A stretch of DNA of 64,000 bases. It comes from Halichoerus grypus (lineage: Eukaryota; Chordata; Mammalia; Carnivora; Phocidae). Below the pieces are notes generated by a model, which worked only from the letters and a program-made list of their open reading frames with translations, was not told the origin of the DNA and searched no databases. The DNA lies in the NCBI RefSeq assembly GCF_964656455.1, contig NC_135725.1, positions 52,149,688 through 52,213,687 on the forward strand, given 5' to 3'. The position numbers and the translations under genes were made by a program. Positions 20,935 through 32,836 of this stretch are shown here, one piece after another (the first letter of the stretch is position 1; each line of letters starts with the position of its first letter).

Positions 20935-21125
20935 CTTGGTACCTACTCAGCATTTGTATACACAATGTCATCTAATTCCTCCCACAATCCTATGATGTAG
21001 GTATTATTTGTATCCCAATGTTACAGATGAAGGAGCTGAGATCAAAGAGGTTAAACAAGTGTTCTGAAGACCTGTGGCTAGTAATAACGATCTTCAGAAA
21101 TTAGACCTCAAAATCTTTGTCTTTC
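20935..21125 (-). repeat. MIR relic, minus
   Basis: CTACTCAGCATTTGTATAC, CTATGATGTAGGTATTATTTG and GTTACAGATGAAGGAGCTGAG are in reverse MIR order. Confidence 0.85.
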
Positions 21126-21789
21126 TCTTTCTGACCCACACAGTGGGTAGAGGAGTCCCAGGCTTGTAGACTGAAAAGACATGTGCATGGCTGAGAACAG
21201 GGAAGGCATTGATGGCATATGGTCACCCTGTATCTGAGCCGGGGTGGGGTGGAGATAGTGGGATGGACTCTGCATCCGGGTGTAGGTAAAAGGGGCGTGG
21301 CCCATATTCCTGTTCACCAGCAAGCTCTGGTCCCACCATCTGGACCAACTGTGCAGGAGGGAGAGTTGGCCTCACCCCATCCAGTTCCCTGATAATCACC
21401 CTCAAAGATGTGGCAAGGATGATGACATCCATCCCCAGTCCTGCCCCAGCCCCAAAGGGACACAGTCAGGATTTAGACCCAGAAGCATCAGAACTTGAGG
21501 TCAGCCCGGCGGAATGACCACGGGGATGGGGATTTCTGTGGCAGTCTGTTCATGCCTCTGGCTCACTCTTTGGCTTTCTGGTCCAACCACCCAACCCCTG
21601 CCAGTTCTGCTTCGTTCCCTGACCCAGAACCACACCTGGGGGGGGGACTGTATGTATCTTTGGGTATAATATAACTGGGCAAAGGCAGAGCCTGGACATG
21701 TGACTGAAGTGATTAGAGAAATTGAGGTCTTATCACACAGGGAGGCTGAGAGAAGACTGGAAAGGTAAGGGTTCAAATACTGAAAGGCT
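21126..21789. other. Unique intron sequence
   Basis: A run of eight G lies at about 21640. Minus-strand frames of up to 126 aa have no recognised motif. Confidence 0.45.
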
Positions 21790-21920
21790 GTCATTTGGAA
21801 GACAGAGAGGGAAAAGGAAACAGCAAGCCATTTGCCCAGGGCCACAAAGCTGATAGGCACTGGAGTGGAATTCAAGCCCATTTCTTTCTGACTTCCAAGT
21901 CTGTTCTCTTTCCACTACTC
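21790..21920 (-). repeat. MIR relic, minus
   Basis: CATTTGCCCAGGGCCACAAAGC, GGCACTGGAGTGGAATTCAAG and TCTGTTCTCTTTCCACTAC correspond to the 5' half of MIR in reverse. Confidence 0.75.
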
Positions 21921-22104
21921 TCTTCCGCCTCCTTAAGGCCAGAGGCAGTCCCTTCCTTGTTTAGGTCAATGCAAAGACAAACTTTTGCCAGAAGTGTCCG
22001 AAAGTGGGATGACTGCTTCAGGTGATGGTGAGCTTCCCACGCAGGGAGGTGTTCAAATAGAGGCCACATGCTAGTGTTGCTGGCGAGGGAATCCAGGCAA
22101 GAGA

Positions 22105-22250
22105 AGATGGTTTCCGGCCCTGGCTACGCATGACAATCACCTCCATTTGTTAATAGGACAAATTCCCAGCCCCACTTCGGATCTGCCCTAAGAATAGGTA
22201 ATTTTTCAAAGCACATCCAGGGATTCTAAAGAAGCCTTTGGGAACTGTTA
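22105..22250 (+). mobile_element. MER5A-type hAT element
   Basis: CCCTGGCTACGCATGACAATCACC with an inner A-rich stretch and CATCCAGGGATTCTAAAGAAG resembles MER5A lacking one end. Confidence 0.6.
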
Positions 22251-22349
22251 GGGTCTCCTTCACCTCTGAGATCCTGACTGTAGAGATTCTGGTGTAAGAG
22301 GCCAGCTGTGGGGTGTCGGTGCTGATGTTAACAGTGGCAACAACACCAG

Positions 22350-22560
22350 TCAACTGCGGAGTGTTCACTCTGGGCCAGGACCTGTTCATGACATCACTAA
22401 GTCCTCACAACCAACCCACTGGGCAGACACCACTGTCATCCCCATTTCATGAGGAATCGGGCAGAGACAGATTAACTTCCCTGCCCAAAGTCACACCACA
22501 AGGAGTTGGAGGAGCCAGGCTGTGAGTCCACGCGGGCTGGCTCTAGATCTTTACTCCCAA
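22350..22560 (-). repeat. MIR relic, minus
   Basis: TTCACTCTGGGCCAGGACC, TAAGTCCTCACAACCAACCC, CATCCCCATTTCATGAGG and CCCAAAGTCACACC are in reverse MIR order. Confidence 0.85.
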
Positions 22561-24365
22561 CCGTAGGAGAAGGCACCAAATGTGACTGTCTCCAAAGCCA
22601 TCCCGCCCAGGGCAGGTTCTGAATGAAACCTACCAGCCGTTAATCGCCCAAGTATCAAAAACTGCACAGTACAGGAAACATCAGGAGTGAAACAGACTCA
22701 GACCTTGAAATGACCATAAGAACTAAGCTGCAAAGCTCTTGAGGTATAAAGTCTAGACCTTTCTTTAGTCTAAATGTATTACATTGGGTTTTTTAAAAAT
22801 TTAAACTTTTCAACACAGAACAAAGGGCATCCAAGTAATTCCTACTGCTGTTCCTTCACTTCAAAACAAAACAAAACTTGCTCCTTAAAAGTGGTTTTAT
22901 TCTGTCACGGAACGTTCAAACACAATGGCGTAAATATATTGACACAATGGTTAAAACATTAACCCCAGTGAAACTCCTGATGTGTTAATTCAACAGAACC
23001 TGCCCATGCCTCTCTGGGAAGAGCTGGGTTACCCCCTGCTTACAGGGTGTGTTCAGATCCTTGCCCCTCCCCCACCATGGGTCAAGGGGCCCCCACCAGG
23101 AGTGAAGCTTTAGTGCAGAGACTCTCTCAACCAAATATGTTCTTCTTTCCTCTTTTGGGCCAATCCCAAGGTTCAAGAGAGCAGAGTGCAGAAAGAGATG
23201 GGAACTCACCGGGGACTTTCCAGGCAAATGCCCTGCGAAACTAATCCTCTCATTAAAGTTGATTCTGGTGCAGATTGTAGGAGGACAGGAGCTGGGTCCT
23301 CCGGCTGCCACTCCCTCTCCCCTCTGGCATTGTCAATCACCCTTGTTCTTGCTTCCAGCCCAGGGCTCTTGAACTATTCCTGCTATTTAATAATCCTCTC
23401 TCTCTCAAAGTTGCTAATCCCTTGCGAGATTGGTTAAAACTCCCAAGAGAGAGTTGGAACGGCCTGAATGGGATCGAGCAGTCAGAGATGTCTGGGCTTT
23501 CTCCCCCGCTGCCTAGGGAAAGTTTAATTGAAGCTGGGGGGTGGGAAGAGGTGTAGCCAATGTCACCCTGAAATTATCTGGGGAATACCAATTCACACCA
23601 CCTCTCACCAGACTAAGATGCGGGTGACCTTCGGAGGAACTTGATTAAACTCTGTAGGGTTTCAGGCTCCTCAGCTGACAAACAGGAGGTGTGGTTGAGA
23701 TCAGCCTGTCTCGAACTCTTCACCACTGGCACTGAGGTGTTTCCAAGTTGGGAGGAACAAGGGATCTCTTCTTCCACCTAACTATCCCTTTTGACATTCA
23801 CGTTCTGTGCAGAATTTCACTTGACAAAATTAAAGTTTGAAAATTCCTGACTTGGGTGATTTCAATGGTTCCTTCCAGACCTAACATTCTCCTTCCACAG
23901 AAACAGGCAGCTGTCTCCTCTGGGTGTTGCCACCTCAACCCATGCTGATCCGGAAATTGTTGAAGGGTTCACACCTCTTCCCTGGAGTCCTCGGCTACAA
24001 ATCTATCTCTGCCAAATGACTGAGGAGCTGCCTCCATCTTCTGCACATCCTCAGATCAGACGGGACCCTCAGTGTCCCTGGAATTCTGCCAAGGGCTTAT
24101 GCAAACCAAGCCAGCTGCAGATGGCAGGGGTCTGGGAGGAACGGCCACCTCAGGCATCACACCCAGGCTGGGCCCCTCATGGCACCGCCTGGTTTGTGAT
24201 GGAATTAAAGACTCCTTCCTTTCAGGTGTTGCTCTGGGATTTCCACGTCCGTGAGAAGGTATTATTAAATTGGCAAAAGGTAGGCATAACCTGACAGGAG
24301 CGGGTGTTCTCAATCTGGAGCCTTGGCGTCCGAAAGCACTGAATTCATAATTCTGACTTCCCTTC
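22561..24365. other. Unique intron sequence (1.8 kb)
   Basis: The only simple repeat is CAAAACAAAACAAAACTT near 22863. Open frames up to 108 aa on either strand have no recognised domain, and no splice-flanked exon is visible. Confidence 0.5.
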
Positions 24366-24369
24366 ATTC

Positions 24370-24485
24370 TAGCTTATTTCACGTTTCTGGGCCTCAGCCC
24401 TTTCACAGGTCAAACAGGTGATGAAGTGACACGATGTGTGTTGATGGCGCAGCACGGGGCCTGACACTGTAAATGTTATTATCTT
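24370..24485 (+). repeat. MIR relic (3' half)
   Basis: TTTCTGGGCCTCAGCCCTTTCAC, AGGTGATGAAGTGACACG and GCACGGGGCCTGACACTGTAAATG fit the forward MIR 3' part. Confidence 0.6.
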
Positions 24486-25355
24486 TTCTTGCTGCCACTT
24501 TGCACTAAGTAAACACCTGGATTGTCTTAAAATGTGATGAGTCATAAAAGGAGCCAAAAAAGCGAAGGGGCTCAAAGTTACCCAGCTGTGTGGATACCCA
24601 CTGCTTTAGATATCAAATCCATTCTTCGTCTACAAGGGCTTCTCTGCCTGAATTCCCAGGCTCCCCATAACACTCCAAGCAGATTCAATTGTTCCTAGTT
24701 ATTCTCATGCTCTGACTCATTCTTTACACCTAGAAACTGGAAAGTATGTGCACTGTTCAGAAGATCAAGGCCAATCATCCCCCAACTCCTCCACCCTCCC
24801 TCCCAACTCCTCCGCCCCCACTCTTGTGGCTTAGGGCAGAAAAAACCACCTAATAAATCATGCTGATTCACACAAATAGCTCCTTAGCTCCTACCTGGGC
24901 TGAGAAAAGACAAGACCAAGAATTCTATGGACCTTGCCTTCCCAGGGCATAATAAAAACCTGGTAAGTGTGGACTGGTAGACATGTGGTTCTCTAGTGTA
25001 CTGTGAGAGATGAAGGATACTCAGGGGCCACTCAGGATGTTACTCCCTACTGAGCAGAACTGGCAGAAACAGGGTGCTTACTGCACTTCTCCCAGGGATG
25101 TGAAATTAGCTCCCCTCCCCCATCCTGTTGAAAGCCCCACAGCAGTATCATGAACCTCCAACACTTCCATGACCTTTATGTATAAAACGTATAAACCATT
25201 AAATAAGGAAAACCTCATTAAGCAAGAAGGTACTGGGGGAGGGGAGAACAAAATGATTCAGAAGAGAGAACAGATGTGGAGGGAGAAGAAGGTGTTCACC
25301 AATATATACCTACCAGAGGCCAGGCACCATTCAGGTTCTTTCTAAGAAAGGTAGG
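24486..25355. other. Unique intron sequence
   Basis: A C-rich patch with a repeated CCCAACTCCTCC(A/G)CCC unit at 24780-24822 is present. Nothing else is recognised. Confidence 0.45.
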
Positions 25356-25359
25356 AAGG

Positions 25360-25560
25360 TGAAGCAGCAAGAGCATGGATGTGGGACCCAGCCTGCCCGC
25401 ATTCACATCCTGGCACATGGCCACTTGGACAAGTTATATAGTCTCTCTGCGTCTTGAAGGTAATAACAAAGCCTCACTCACAGCACTCCCTAAGGATGAC
25501 ACAAATTCCTATGGGTTGGTGCTCTCACAACACAACCTGGTGCAGAGGAAGTGCTAAAGA
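25360..25560 (+). repeat. MIR relic
   Basis: GCAAGAGCATGGATGTGGG, ACTTGGACAAGTTATATAGTCTC and GGTAATAACAAAGCCTCACTC are consistent with a diverged forward MIR. Confidence 0.6.
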
Positions 25561-25574
25561 ACCTGCTGTTATCC

Positions 25575-25745
25575 ATAAGGTTCCTCATTTAATCTCTCCA
25601 AGTCATTCTGATCTTTGTGAGGCAGGCAAGGTCCAAGTTTTATAGCTCTTCTGAAGAAACCTGGACACAATTTATCTAGGGTCACATGGGCAGTAAGTGG
25701 AAGTTTGGTAATTCAGACTCCGCCTCAAATGATTCCAAGTCAGTT
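25575..25745 (-). repeat. MIR relic, minus
   Basis: TTGTGAGGCAGGCAAGG, AGGGTCACATGGGCAGTAAGTGG and ACTCCGCCTCAAATGATTCC match the reverse 5' half of MIR. Confidence 0.65.
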
Positions 25746-26594
25746 AGATAAGTAAACACTGATTCATGAAGGTTCCATGAGAGAGGGCCAAATAACCTGT
25801 CAAAGGAGCTGACAGACTAGGCTGTGGGGTAGCTCCGGAAGCAAGTCTAGAAGGGCCAGCAGGCTTTTTATATGTGGAGGTGGGTGTAGAAGGGTACCTA
25901 TCTGTGGAAACATATTATTTTCCTTTTAAATCAGGACAGAGCAACTCTGTGAACCCAGTGAGCCATGCCTTTAAAGAGTGTCTGGGAAATACATACAGAC
26001 ACACATTTCCTGCTAAGGTGCTAGCAGACTGCATTCTTAATTTGTTATTTATACTGTACTCTACCCAAAACCTAGTGGGCATCTAATAAACGGTTGTGAT
26101 CACCCTTAATGACTATTCTATGTTGGCATGAGGTTGAATTGCATTATCTAGCATTCCTCAAAGTTTGCTGTCATATGGCTAGATGTTCCTTAAAAAAAAA
26201 AAAATTTTAAAAGATATCAGAGTTAAGTAAAATGCTGTTTACTGTGGCTCTTTCCAGGAAATTTCCTGGTGTATATAAGCATCATCAAGGTTCTGAGAAA
26301 TTCTACAGCAAAGAAATCTGCTTCCTTTTAACGCTGTATTTCCTAAGCCTACTTGGCCACAGAACACTTTTCTATGTAATAGAAACTTCGGGAAATGTTG
26401 AAATGACCTGATTAAATTTTGACTTCCCTGCAAGCAAAGGATAATTAACCCCAGTTTTGAGGTAAGAAATAGAAACCCATCCAGTAGGTGGAGGAGCCTC
26501 CGCTAGACACCCAAGTCTCTGCCTCCAAAATAAGAACGCTCGCATTTCCAAAACACTGAGCTATAAAAGCTACCATCACAACACTATGTCTTTT
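25746..26594. other. Unique intron sequence
   Basis: An A run lies at about 26190. GATAATTAACCCCAGTTTTGAGG (26440) may be a MIR scrap. Nothing else is recognised. Confidence 0.4.
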
Positions 26595-26710
26595 GCTTTT
26601 CATTTTAAAATTTATAGGTAAAACTAAATGTTAGTAGAATTAAGTGACTTGGCCAAAATCACAGAGGTCCTTAGGAGTGCACAAGGCATGAAGCCTAAAT
26701 TCACTAACTT
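26595..26710 (-). repeat. MIR relic, minus
   Basis: AGAATTAAGTGACTTGGCC, AAATCACAGAGGTCC and GCATGAAGCCTAAATTC resemble the reverse MIR core, well diverged. Confidence 0.5.
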
Positions 26711-28520
26711 TTAAAAATCTATGAACGGAGAAACAAGCTACCATGGTTTGTCATGACTGGTCTGAGGGCACACCTGCCTGAGCTAAGACCCAGCCCAGGA
26801 GCTGACCTCTCCTCGCATTTACGGTGAGCCGCAGGAATGCAACTGAGGAGATACTGTTATTTCAGAGCTCAAAAGCTCAAATAATCTTAGCCCATTCACA
26901 CTGGCAACAAGCTGGCACACCCCTCCCTGGACTGATGAAAACAAAAATCTGGCCACTTGGCGACTATAATCACTCTCATGAAAACGACTGTTCAGCAGCA
27001 ACTCCTATTCTTCCAGAGGAAACAGGAAACAATGGTGGGGGTGGATGTGCATAGTAGGATCGGGACATGCCCGCAGCAGTGCTCTCTCCATCAGGACCTT
27101 CCTCTGACGGTTGTCTGGCATAGCTGAGTGTCGGACAGAAGCATCCCCCAGGCTTGCCAAGTGCCTCCCAGCGCAGCCCACCCGCTGTTCTGCCAGTAAA
27201 GTAGTAGCATCTGATACAGAAGGGAGTCATCCTGGCCACATGGCACCAGCCCGGACCTGGGAAGGTGAGCCTGGTTCTCAGCCAGCAGCCCACCCCCGCC
27301 CCTCTGCCAGGAACCCAGACCATGTCTCACCAATTACAAAGGTTGCTCAGGGAGTCCCTGTAGAGGGGAACTGAGATGAGCATTTGGAGACCATTAAGGC
27401 ATGGAGATAGGGATCTTACCCTAGAAATCAGCATCAAGCCCAAACTGTGTAATTCCCGCAGCACAGCCCACCACAGGGCAGGAAACAGGACTACCAGAAG
27501 AGAAGGGAGAAAAAGGAGAATCCTCAGGTTATGTTTCCCTGAAGACGTTTTTTAGCTGAGTTTCCTCCATGGGGTTTAACATACTCCCCTGAATGCTTAC
27601 ACTCACAGAACATTTTTTAAAGCAAAGCAGGACATACAAAAGAACAGTGACTATGTTTCCCAATTCATATCAACTCAGTAAGAAATGGATTCAGCACTCC
27701 CAGAGCATCAGATCCTGTGCTAGGCACCGTGAGATGGTCACAACAGAGTGACAGGAAGATAAAGAAGGTAAAACAGGACCAACCAGTGGTTTTGAAACTG
27801 TATTGTGCAGGTGTTACAATGGTGCCTAAGGGGCTGCAATGGGGTGTGGGGTGGTGACAGGCTGAGAGCGTGGGGTTCTCTCCAGCTCACTGCCCTCTCT
27901 CTCATCCACTCTCCCCACCAACCTCTGCAGCTCCACTATGACCTGCTCTCTAGGTCTCTTTGCAGGGAGAGCTGTTGGGAGACTTAATCTTGGTATCTTG
28001 AAATCCCTCAGGAATATTTGAAGGTACTTTCTGCAGGACTGGTCTGGGAACAGAACTCTTATTAAGCATGCAAACACAGAGGCCAATATTGATTGCCCTA
28101 ATGCGTTCTGGCAGAGGAAACACACTTGGAGCAAACTGTTTGCCGAGAGCTTTACAGCGTGCCCCAGCGCTGGACAGGCCTGGCACGGCCTCAAGCACCA
28201 ACTTGCTCCCTTTGACAGTTGGCTGTGGCAGCTGCTGAGATAAGCCCCAGAGCACCCTGAGGTTTGGATGCTTCTGGTGCCAACCATGACAGTGAAGGGT
28301 GCCTCCAGGCCTCATGCACAGGAGTGAAGACGTTTCTCAAACACATTCCCCACGGACATGTTTGGGGAGGCTTTCAACCTTGTAAGCTCTGGACACCTAG
28401 ATTGCTGCACAGAGATGTGCAAGACGCCAGGGACAGTCCATCCTGGGACCGTGTCTCCTTAGGCATATGCTGTTCACAGGCAGGAGGCAGCAGGAAAAGA
28501 CGGTGGGTGCCCTGGATTGT
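26711..28520. other. Mostly unique intron sequence (1.8 kb)
   Basis: CAGATCCTGTGCTAGGCACCGTGAG at 27710 is typical of the minus strand of L2. Open frames up to 153 aa (27826-28287, minus) carry no recognised motif, and their codon use looks random. Confidence 0.45.
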
Positions 28521-28524
28521 GTGC

Positions 28525-28715
28525 AAAGTTCAAGTCCTGGTTCCCCCCCACTGCTTTACTTGTGACCTGGAGCAGGCGAATGACTCCTCTCTTTAAGTTT
28601 GTATTTTCTCATGTGTGAATCAGGGGGCAGTATGGTTCCTATCTCACAGGCTGGAGGGGTTAAATTAGCCACATGAAGTGGTGAGCATCTTAGGTAGGTA
28701 CCCTATATATCTCAG
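28525..28715 (+). repeat. MIR relic
   Basis: TTCAAGTCCTGGTTCCCCC, TTACTTGTGACCTGGAGCAGG, CTCATGTGTGAATCAGGGGG and GGTTAAATTAGCCACATGAAG are in forward MIR order. Confidence 0.75.
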
Positions 28716-28837
28716 TCATTTTTAGTATTTTAACATTATCATTGACACATCTGAGAGGAACAACTCCATAAAGCCCAAGGAAATGTCCTGTTAAAGCAAT
28801 AACCCATTTGACGGTCTGGATCTGGAAGGAAGGCTAG

Positions 28838-28962
28838 TCAAAAACAAAAACCAAAAACCAAAAAAAAAAAAGACCCACACAAAAACCCACCAAAAAACAC
28901 ACAACAAACAAACAACAAAACAACAAAAACCAACAACAACAAAACAAAAACAAAAAAACCTA
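28838..28962 (+). repeat. A-rich (CAAAAA/CAACAA)n low-complexity tract
   Basis: About 125 bp made almost only of A and C, with no G from 28873 onward. It may be the decayed tail of a retroposon, but no body remains next to it. Confidence 0.9.
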
Positions 28963-29870
28963 AAGCAGACTGAAGGAACTGCTATGTTGATGGCAATTCT
29001 CTATCTTTTCAAGAACAGCATGAAGAAATTTTTTTTTTTCAGGTGCAAAACGCGTAAGTACAAGAAACTTCTCTCCTTGGAGAAATTCACCAGATGGAAG
29101 CTCTTTTCGAAGGAATTTCAAAATCTATAAATGTAGCACAAACAGGGTCAGGTGTAACCCTGTATTGGTTGTCATCACATTCTTGACGGCCCTTAAGGCC
29201 CAGTCAGCCTGAGTTCCAGTGATATTTTATTAGCTACAGGAATTGCATTTCAGAACATGTTTTGAAGGAAAATGTCATGAGCTTATCTTTCCAGGGGCCA
29301 AGGCAGCAATCAAAGAATCAGCTCATGACTCATGTTATATCCCTCATCCAAGCACATTTCCCACTGCAATCTCCTGGCTGATGGAGGGGTTTGGAGAAAG
29401 GTGTGAGCGTTCATCCCTCCTAAATCACGTGAACTCAGCACACCTTTAATTTCACAGCTGTCTGCCGCTGCCACAGCAATGGAAATTTTGTTTGTATTGG
29501 CTTTTCCATGCAATCTGGAAATAGCAAAATGTGGCAGAAATAGCAAATTTGGGGTACCAAAAATGTTACAAACCCATGAAAATGAATACATATGACTTAA
29601 TGAAATCTGTGGCCTTAATGTGTGTTTGCTAAGAAAATGAAACTTAGGTGCCTCCTTTAAACAGAATGAAAGGGGGAAAATGCATGAAAAAATGAATGAT
29701 TGTTTACTTAAAATATGTGTCGTCAATGCAAATCACCATTTCTAAGATACTTTCAATTATGGGAATCTGCTACTGAAGAGACTTGAGGATTAAAGGTGCT
29801 ACATCTTAGCAGGCAGATCATTTTTCCCTCCTTTGAAAACACAGTGAAGTTAGGAAGATGGAAGTGGGGG
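28963..29870. other. Unique intron sequence
   Basis: CATGACTCATG (AP-1-like core at 29325-29335) lies in otherwise unrecognised sequence. The text at 29455-29560 is low in simple repeats and matches no family, so it could be conserved non-coding DNA. Confidence 0.35.
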
Positions 29871-29874
29871 GAGG

Positions 29875-30085
29875 GGCAGACTGCCTGGTTCTGAACCCAG
29901 CTGTTAGTTAACTGTGTGACCTTGGGTAAGTCTCTACAGCTCCGTTTCCCCATCCGTAAAATGGGGATGATAATACTACCAAAGTCATGGTGTTGCTGTA
30001 AGGATTAAGTGAGTTAATATTTTTTAAATATTTAAATCTGTGTTATGGCACATTTCTGTATAAATATTAGCAGCTGCTATTATTA
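29875..30085 (+). repeat. MIR relic
   Basis: GCCTGGTTCTGAACCCAGC, ACTGTGTGACCTTGGGTAAG, CCGTTTCCCCATCCGTAAAATGG and GCTGTAAGGATTAAGTGAG are a clear forward MIR. Confidence 0.92.
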
Positions 30086-30125
30086 TTACTATTATTACCA
30101 TTATCATCATCATGCTTATCATCAC
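30076..30125 (+). repeat. (TTA)n/(ATC)n trinucleotide tract
   Basis: TATTATTATTACTATTATTAC followed by CATTATCATCATCATGC at the end of the MIR. Confidence 0.85.
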
Positions 30126-30387
30126 ATTCTCCCATTCTTCCTCCTACGGGCTGCCCTAAAGTTCCTTATATCAGCAACATTAACAGGAGCATTTTAAGGC
30201 CAGAAATGTCCTCTCCAGAAAATCATTATAGCATCTCCTTAATCACTGGCCTGTGTTAACATTTCAGACTGATTAAAAGTCACCTTGAAAGGGAGTTCTG
30301 AGAGGCTGGGATAGAAAGCAGGAATATTAAATGAGGAGTAGTTTGTCTTGTAGCAAGGGGTACCGTGCAGGGTTAACATGTTAGGCT

Positions 30388-30590
30388 ATTTTGCTCCCCT
30401 GGGGGACATTTGGCAATGGTTGCAGGCATTTTGGGTTGTTACAATTAGGAGGGGGAGGGGCTACCGGCATCTGATAGGTAGATGCGGCTAAACATTTTAC
30501 AAGGCTCAGGACGGTGGCCCCTGCCCACTCCCAGCAAAGAATCATCCAACCAAATGTCAGCAGTGCCAAAGGTTAGAAGCCCCGTGTTAG
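30388..30590 (+). mobile_element. hAT-Charlie-type non-autonomous DNA element
   Basis: TTTTGCTCCCCTGGGGGACATTTGGCAATGG, then TTTGGGTTGTTACAATTAGG, GCTACCGGCATCTGATAGGTAG and AACATTTTACAAGGCTCAGGAC are a common mammalian hAT MITE. I recognise the sequence but am not certain of its MER number. The related copy at 41023-41235 is in the opposite orientation. Confidence 0.7.
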
Positions 30591-30939
30591 GACAGAGCTT
30601 GGAAAGAAAAGCAGTCTGGCCTCACAGGAGCTTCCACTTTAAGATGGATATAGTGTTAACCGCCAGCTACCCAAGAGCTAGTCTGGTTTCTAAAGGTGCC
30701 TGGCCTACTTGAAAACAACTTTTGGGGATGCCACTCCCAGAGAAGCAGTAGTAATTTATTACCGAGCACGCCCGATTCCCAGAGAGAGAAGACTAAAGAG
30801 CAGGTCCCAGGCACCCATACAGTTTTCCTTTTAGCCCTGAGGAGGTTACTGCCTTCAATATTTCCAATTCATGCCCTGAAGCTTCTGTACATGCTAGTGC
30901 TGAGTCACCTGGAGATGGTTCTTCAAATTTAACGTGTCT

Positions 30940-31371
30940 GAAACATGCCCAACAAATTCCTTTCCTCTTCTTCCCAAACGTGCCCATCTCCCCTACCTCA
31001 GTAAATGCCTTGACCATCTTCCCTGCTTCTCAAGCCCCAAACCCAGGCAACACCCTCCCCCTCTCTTCCCCTCACACTCACATTCAATCCTCAGGCAGGT
31101 CCTATTGCTGCCACCAACTAAACAAACCTTGAATGCTTCCTCTCTTCTCCACTGCCACTGCCCTTGCCTGACCCCGGTCCATAACTTCCTAAACTGCCCC
31201 CCCATTGTTAATCTTGATAATCTCCAATTAATTCTCCACACAATGACCTAACTCATTATTTAAAAAATAATAATTAAAGGCTATGGCTCTTGACATCCTT
31301 TGTTGGATTCTCACTAATGCTTCAAATAAAATTCAAACCCTTTACTATGGCCTGAAAAAGTCTTCTATCAG
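30940..31371 (+). repeat. L2 element, first part
   Basis: C-rich and T-rich L2 body with CCTTTGTTGGATTCTCACTAATGC and AAATTCAAACCCTTTACTATGGCC. It continues after the DNA element at 31372-31535. Confidence 0.7.
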
Positions 31372-31535
31372 GGGGTCTCAAAGAGTGGCCCCAGACCCGA
31401 AGCATCCGTGTAGACACATTCCCAGGCCCCACCCCAGACCTACTGGGTCTCCAGGTGTAAGGCCCGTCAATCTGGGTGTTAACAAGCTCCCGGGGTGATG
31501 GTGATGTACACTGGTTCGAGAATCAGTGCTTTGTG
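31372..31535 (+). mobile_element. MER20 inserted in an L2
   Basis: CAGGGGGTCTCAAAGAGTGGCC, AGGCCCCACCCCAGACCTACTG, GTTAACAAGCTCCCGGGG and the inverted end TTCGAGAATCAGTG match MER20. The L2 text reads through on both sides. Confidence 0.8.
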
Positions 31536-31920
31536 TGATCTGGCTCTCCTCTTTTCTGATTCCACTCCAGTCAAAGGGCTTCAATTCCTTGACCATGCCG
31601 AGGTCTTTTCTCCTACTTCAGGTCCTTACATAGTCTGCTCCTGCTGCCTGGAATTTCCCACCTCTCTTCTCATCCCCCTTCTCAGATCCTTCCTCTGACC
31701 ACTGTCATGTAGATTTCTGCCTCCACCTTAAATTCTCTGATAGTTTTCTTCATAGCGCTCTCTATCACCAGCTGTTTTCTCTCTTTTTGTTCTGGCTTAC
31801 TTGTTATTCTCTGGCTCCTCCACTAGTCTGTAACCTCCATGAGCCCAGGGCCATGTCTTGTTTGTTACTGTATGTGCAATGAATACTACAGTGCTTGGGA
31901 CGTAGTAGATGATCACTCCA
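31536..31920 (+). repeat. L2 element, second part and 3' end
   Basis: TGTGATCTGGCTCTCCTC, CTGCTGCCTGGAATTTCCC, CAGATCCTTCCTCTGACC and CTGTAACCTCCATGAGCCCAGG run to the L2 terminus near ACAGTGCTTGGGACGTAGTAG. Confidence 0.88.
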
Positions 31921-32204
31921 GAGGGCTTGAGTGCGTTATCACCCTACGGTAGAGCACAGGGACACCCAATGTGTGGCATCGGCCCCCACCCCACAATTTG
32001 AATGAGGCAGACATAGCCATTTGACCTCCACAGTCCTTCTCCCTTACACCTGGCTATGGCTTCAGACTTTGTCATGACACTTCACTCCAAGCATCCACAA
32101 AACAAAACAAAACAAAGCAAACAGACAAAAAAATCAAAGTTGTTATTGCAGTGGACGTGGAAGAAACATGTTCATCAATTTTCTAAATAGTATTTCAGTA
32201 ATGT

Positions 32205-32440
32205 AATTGTTAATATTATTTATGTGTCTGACATTGTGCTAATATTTCATAAGCCTTATCTTATTTATAAACCCTATGTAGAGTATCTAATAATGATGCC
32301 CACTTACGGGTGAAAAAACTGAGTTGCAACATAATGCCACCTGCCCACGTTCCCACGGTAAGTGGCCAAGAGGGGATCTAAACCCAGGTGGCCTAGTTGT
32401 GGCGCCTGAGCTCATTGCTGAATCTTTTCACTACAGTGAG
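32205..32440 (-). repeat. MIR relic, minus
   Basis: TGTGTCTGACATTGTGCTAATATTTCATAAG, CACTTACGGGTGAAAAAACTGAG, GTAAGTGGCCAAGAGGGGATCTAAACC are in reverse MIR order. Confidence 0.82.
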
Positions 32441-32617
32441 AATAACAGGTGGTATGCAGGTCCTCAGTGAGAAGCGATAGCAGAGCACCTTGCCCAGGTG
32501 GAGATGCCAGAGGGAATCCTGGAGGAGTTTTGAGGCATGGGTGAGTCAAAAGCACAAAAAAGCAAAGAAGCAGGGAAGCAGAGGCATGAACCCTTTATTC
32601 ACATCTACTTCTTTCTT

Positions 32618-32818
32618 TTTTTAAAATTTTATTTTATTATTATTTTTTTTTTAGAGAGGGAGAGAGAGGAGGGGGGAGGGGCAGAGAGAGAGAATCTTAT
32701 GCAGGCTTCACGTCCAGCATGGAGCCCCCACTCAGGGCTCCATCTCATGACTCTGAGACCATGACCTGAGCCGAAATCAAGAGTCGGATGCTTAACCGAC
32801 TGAGCCACCAGGCGCCCC
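32618..32818 (-). mobile_element. CAN SINE, minus, older subfamily
   Basis: GGAGCCCCCACTCAGGGCTCC, ACCATGACCTGAGCCGAAATCAAGAG-type body and GAGCCACCAGGCGCCCC. Target duplication CACATCTACTTCTTTCTT at 32600-32617 and CACACCTACTTCTTTCTT at 32819-32836, one mismatch. Confidence 0.94.
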
Positions 32819-32836
32819 CACACCTACTTCTTTCTT

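Noticed and set aside
27826..28287. 153-aa minus-strand frame overlapping a 121-aa frame
   Set aside because: Two frames of similar length overlap on the same strand and neither shows a domain, so the openness reflects base composition.
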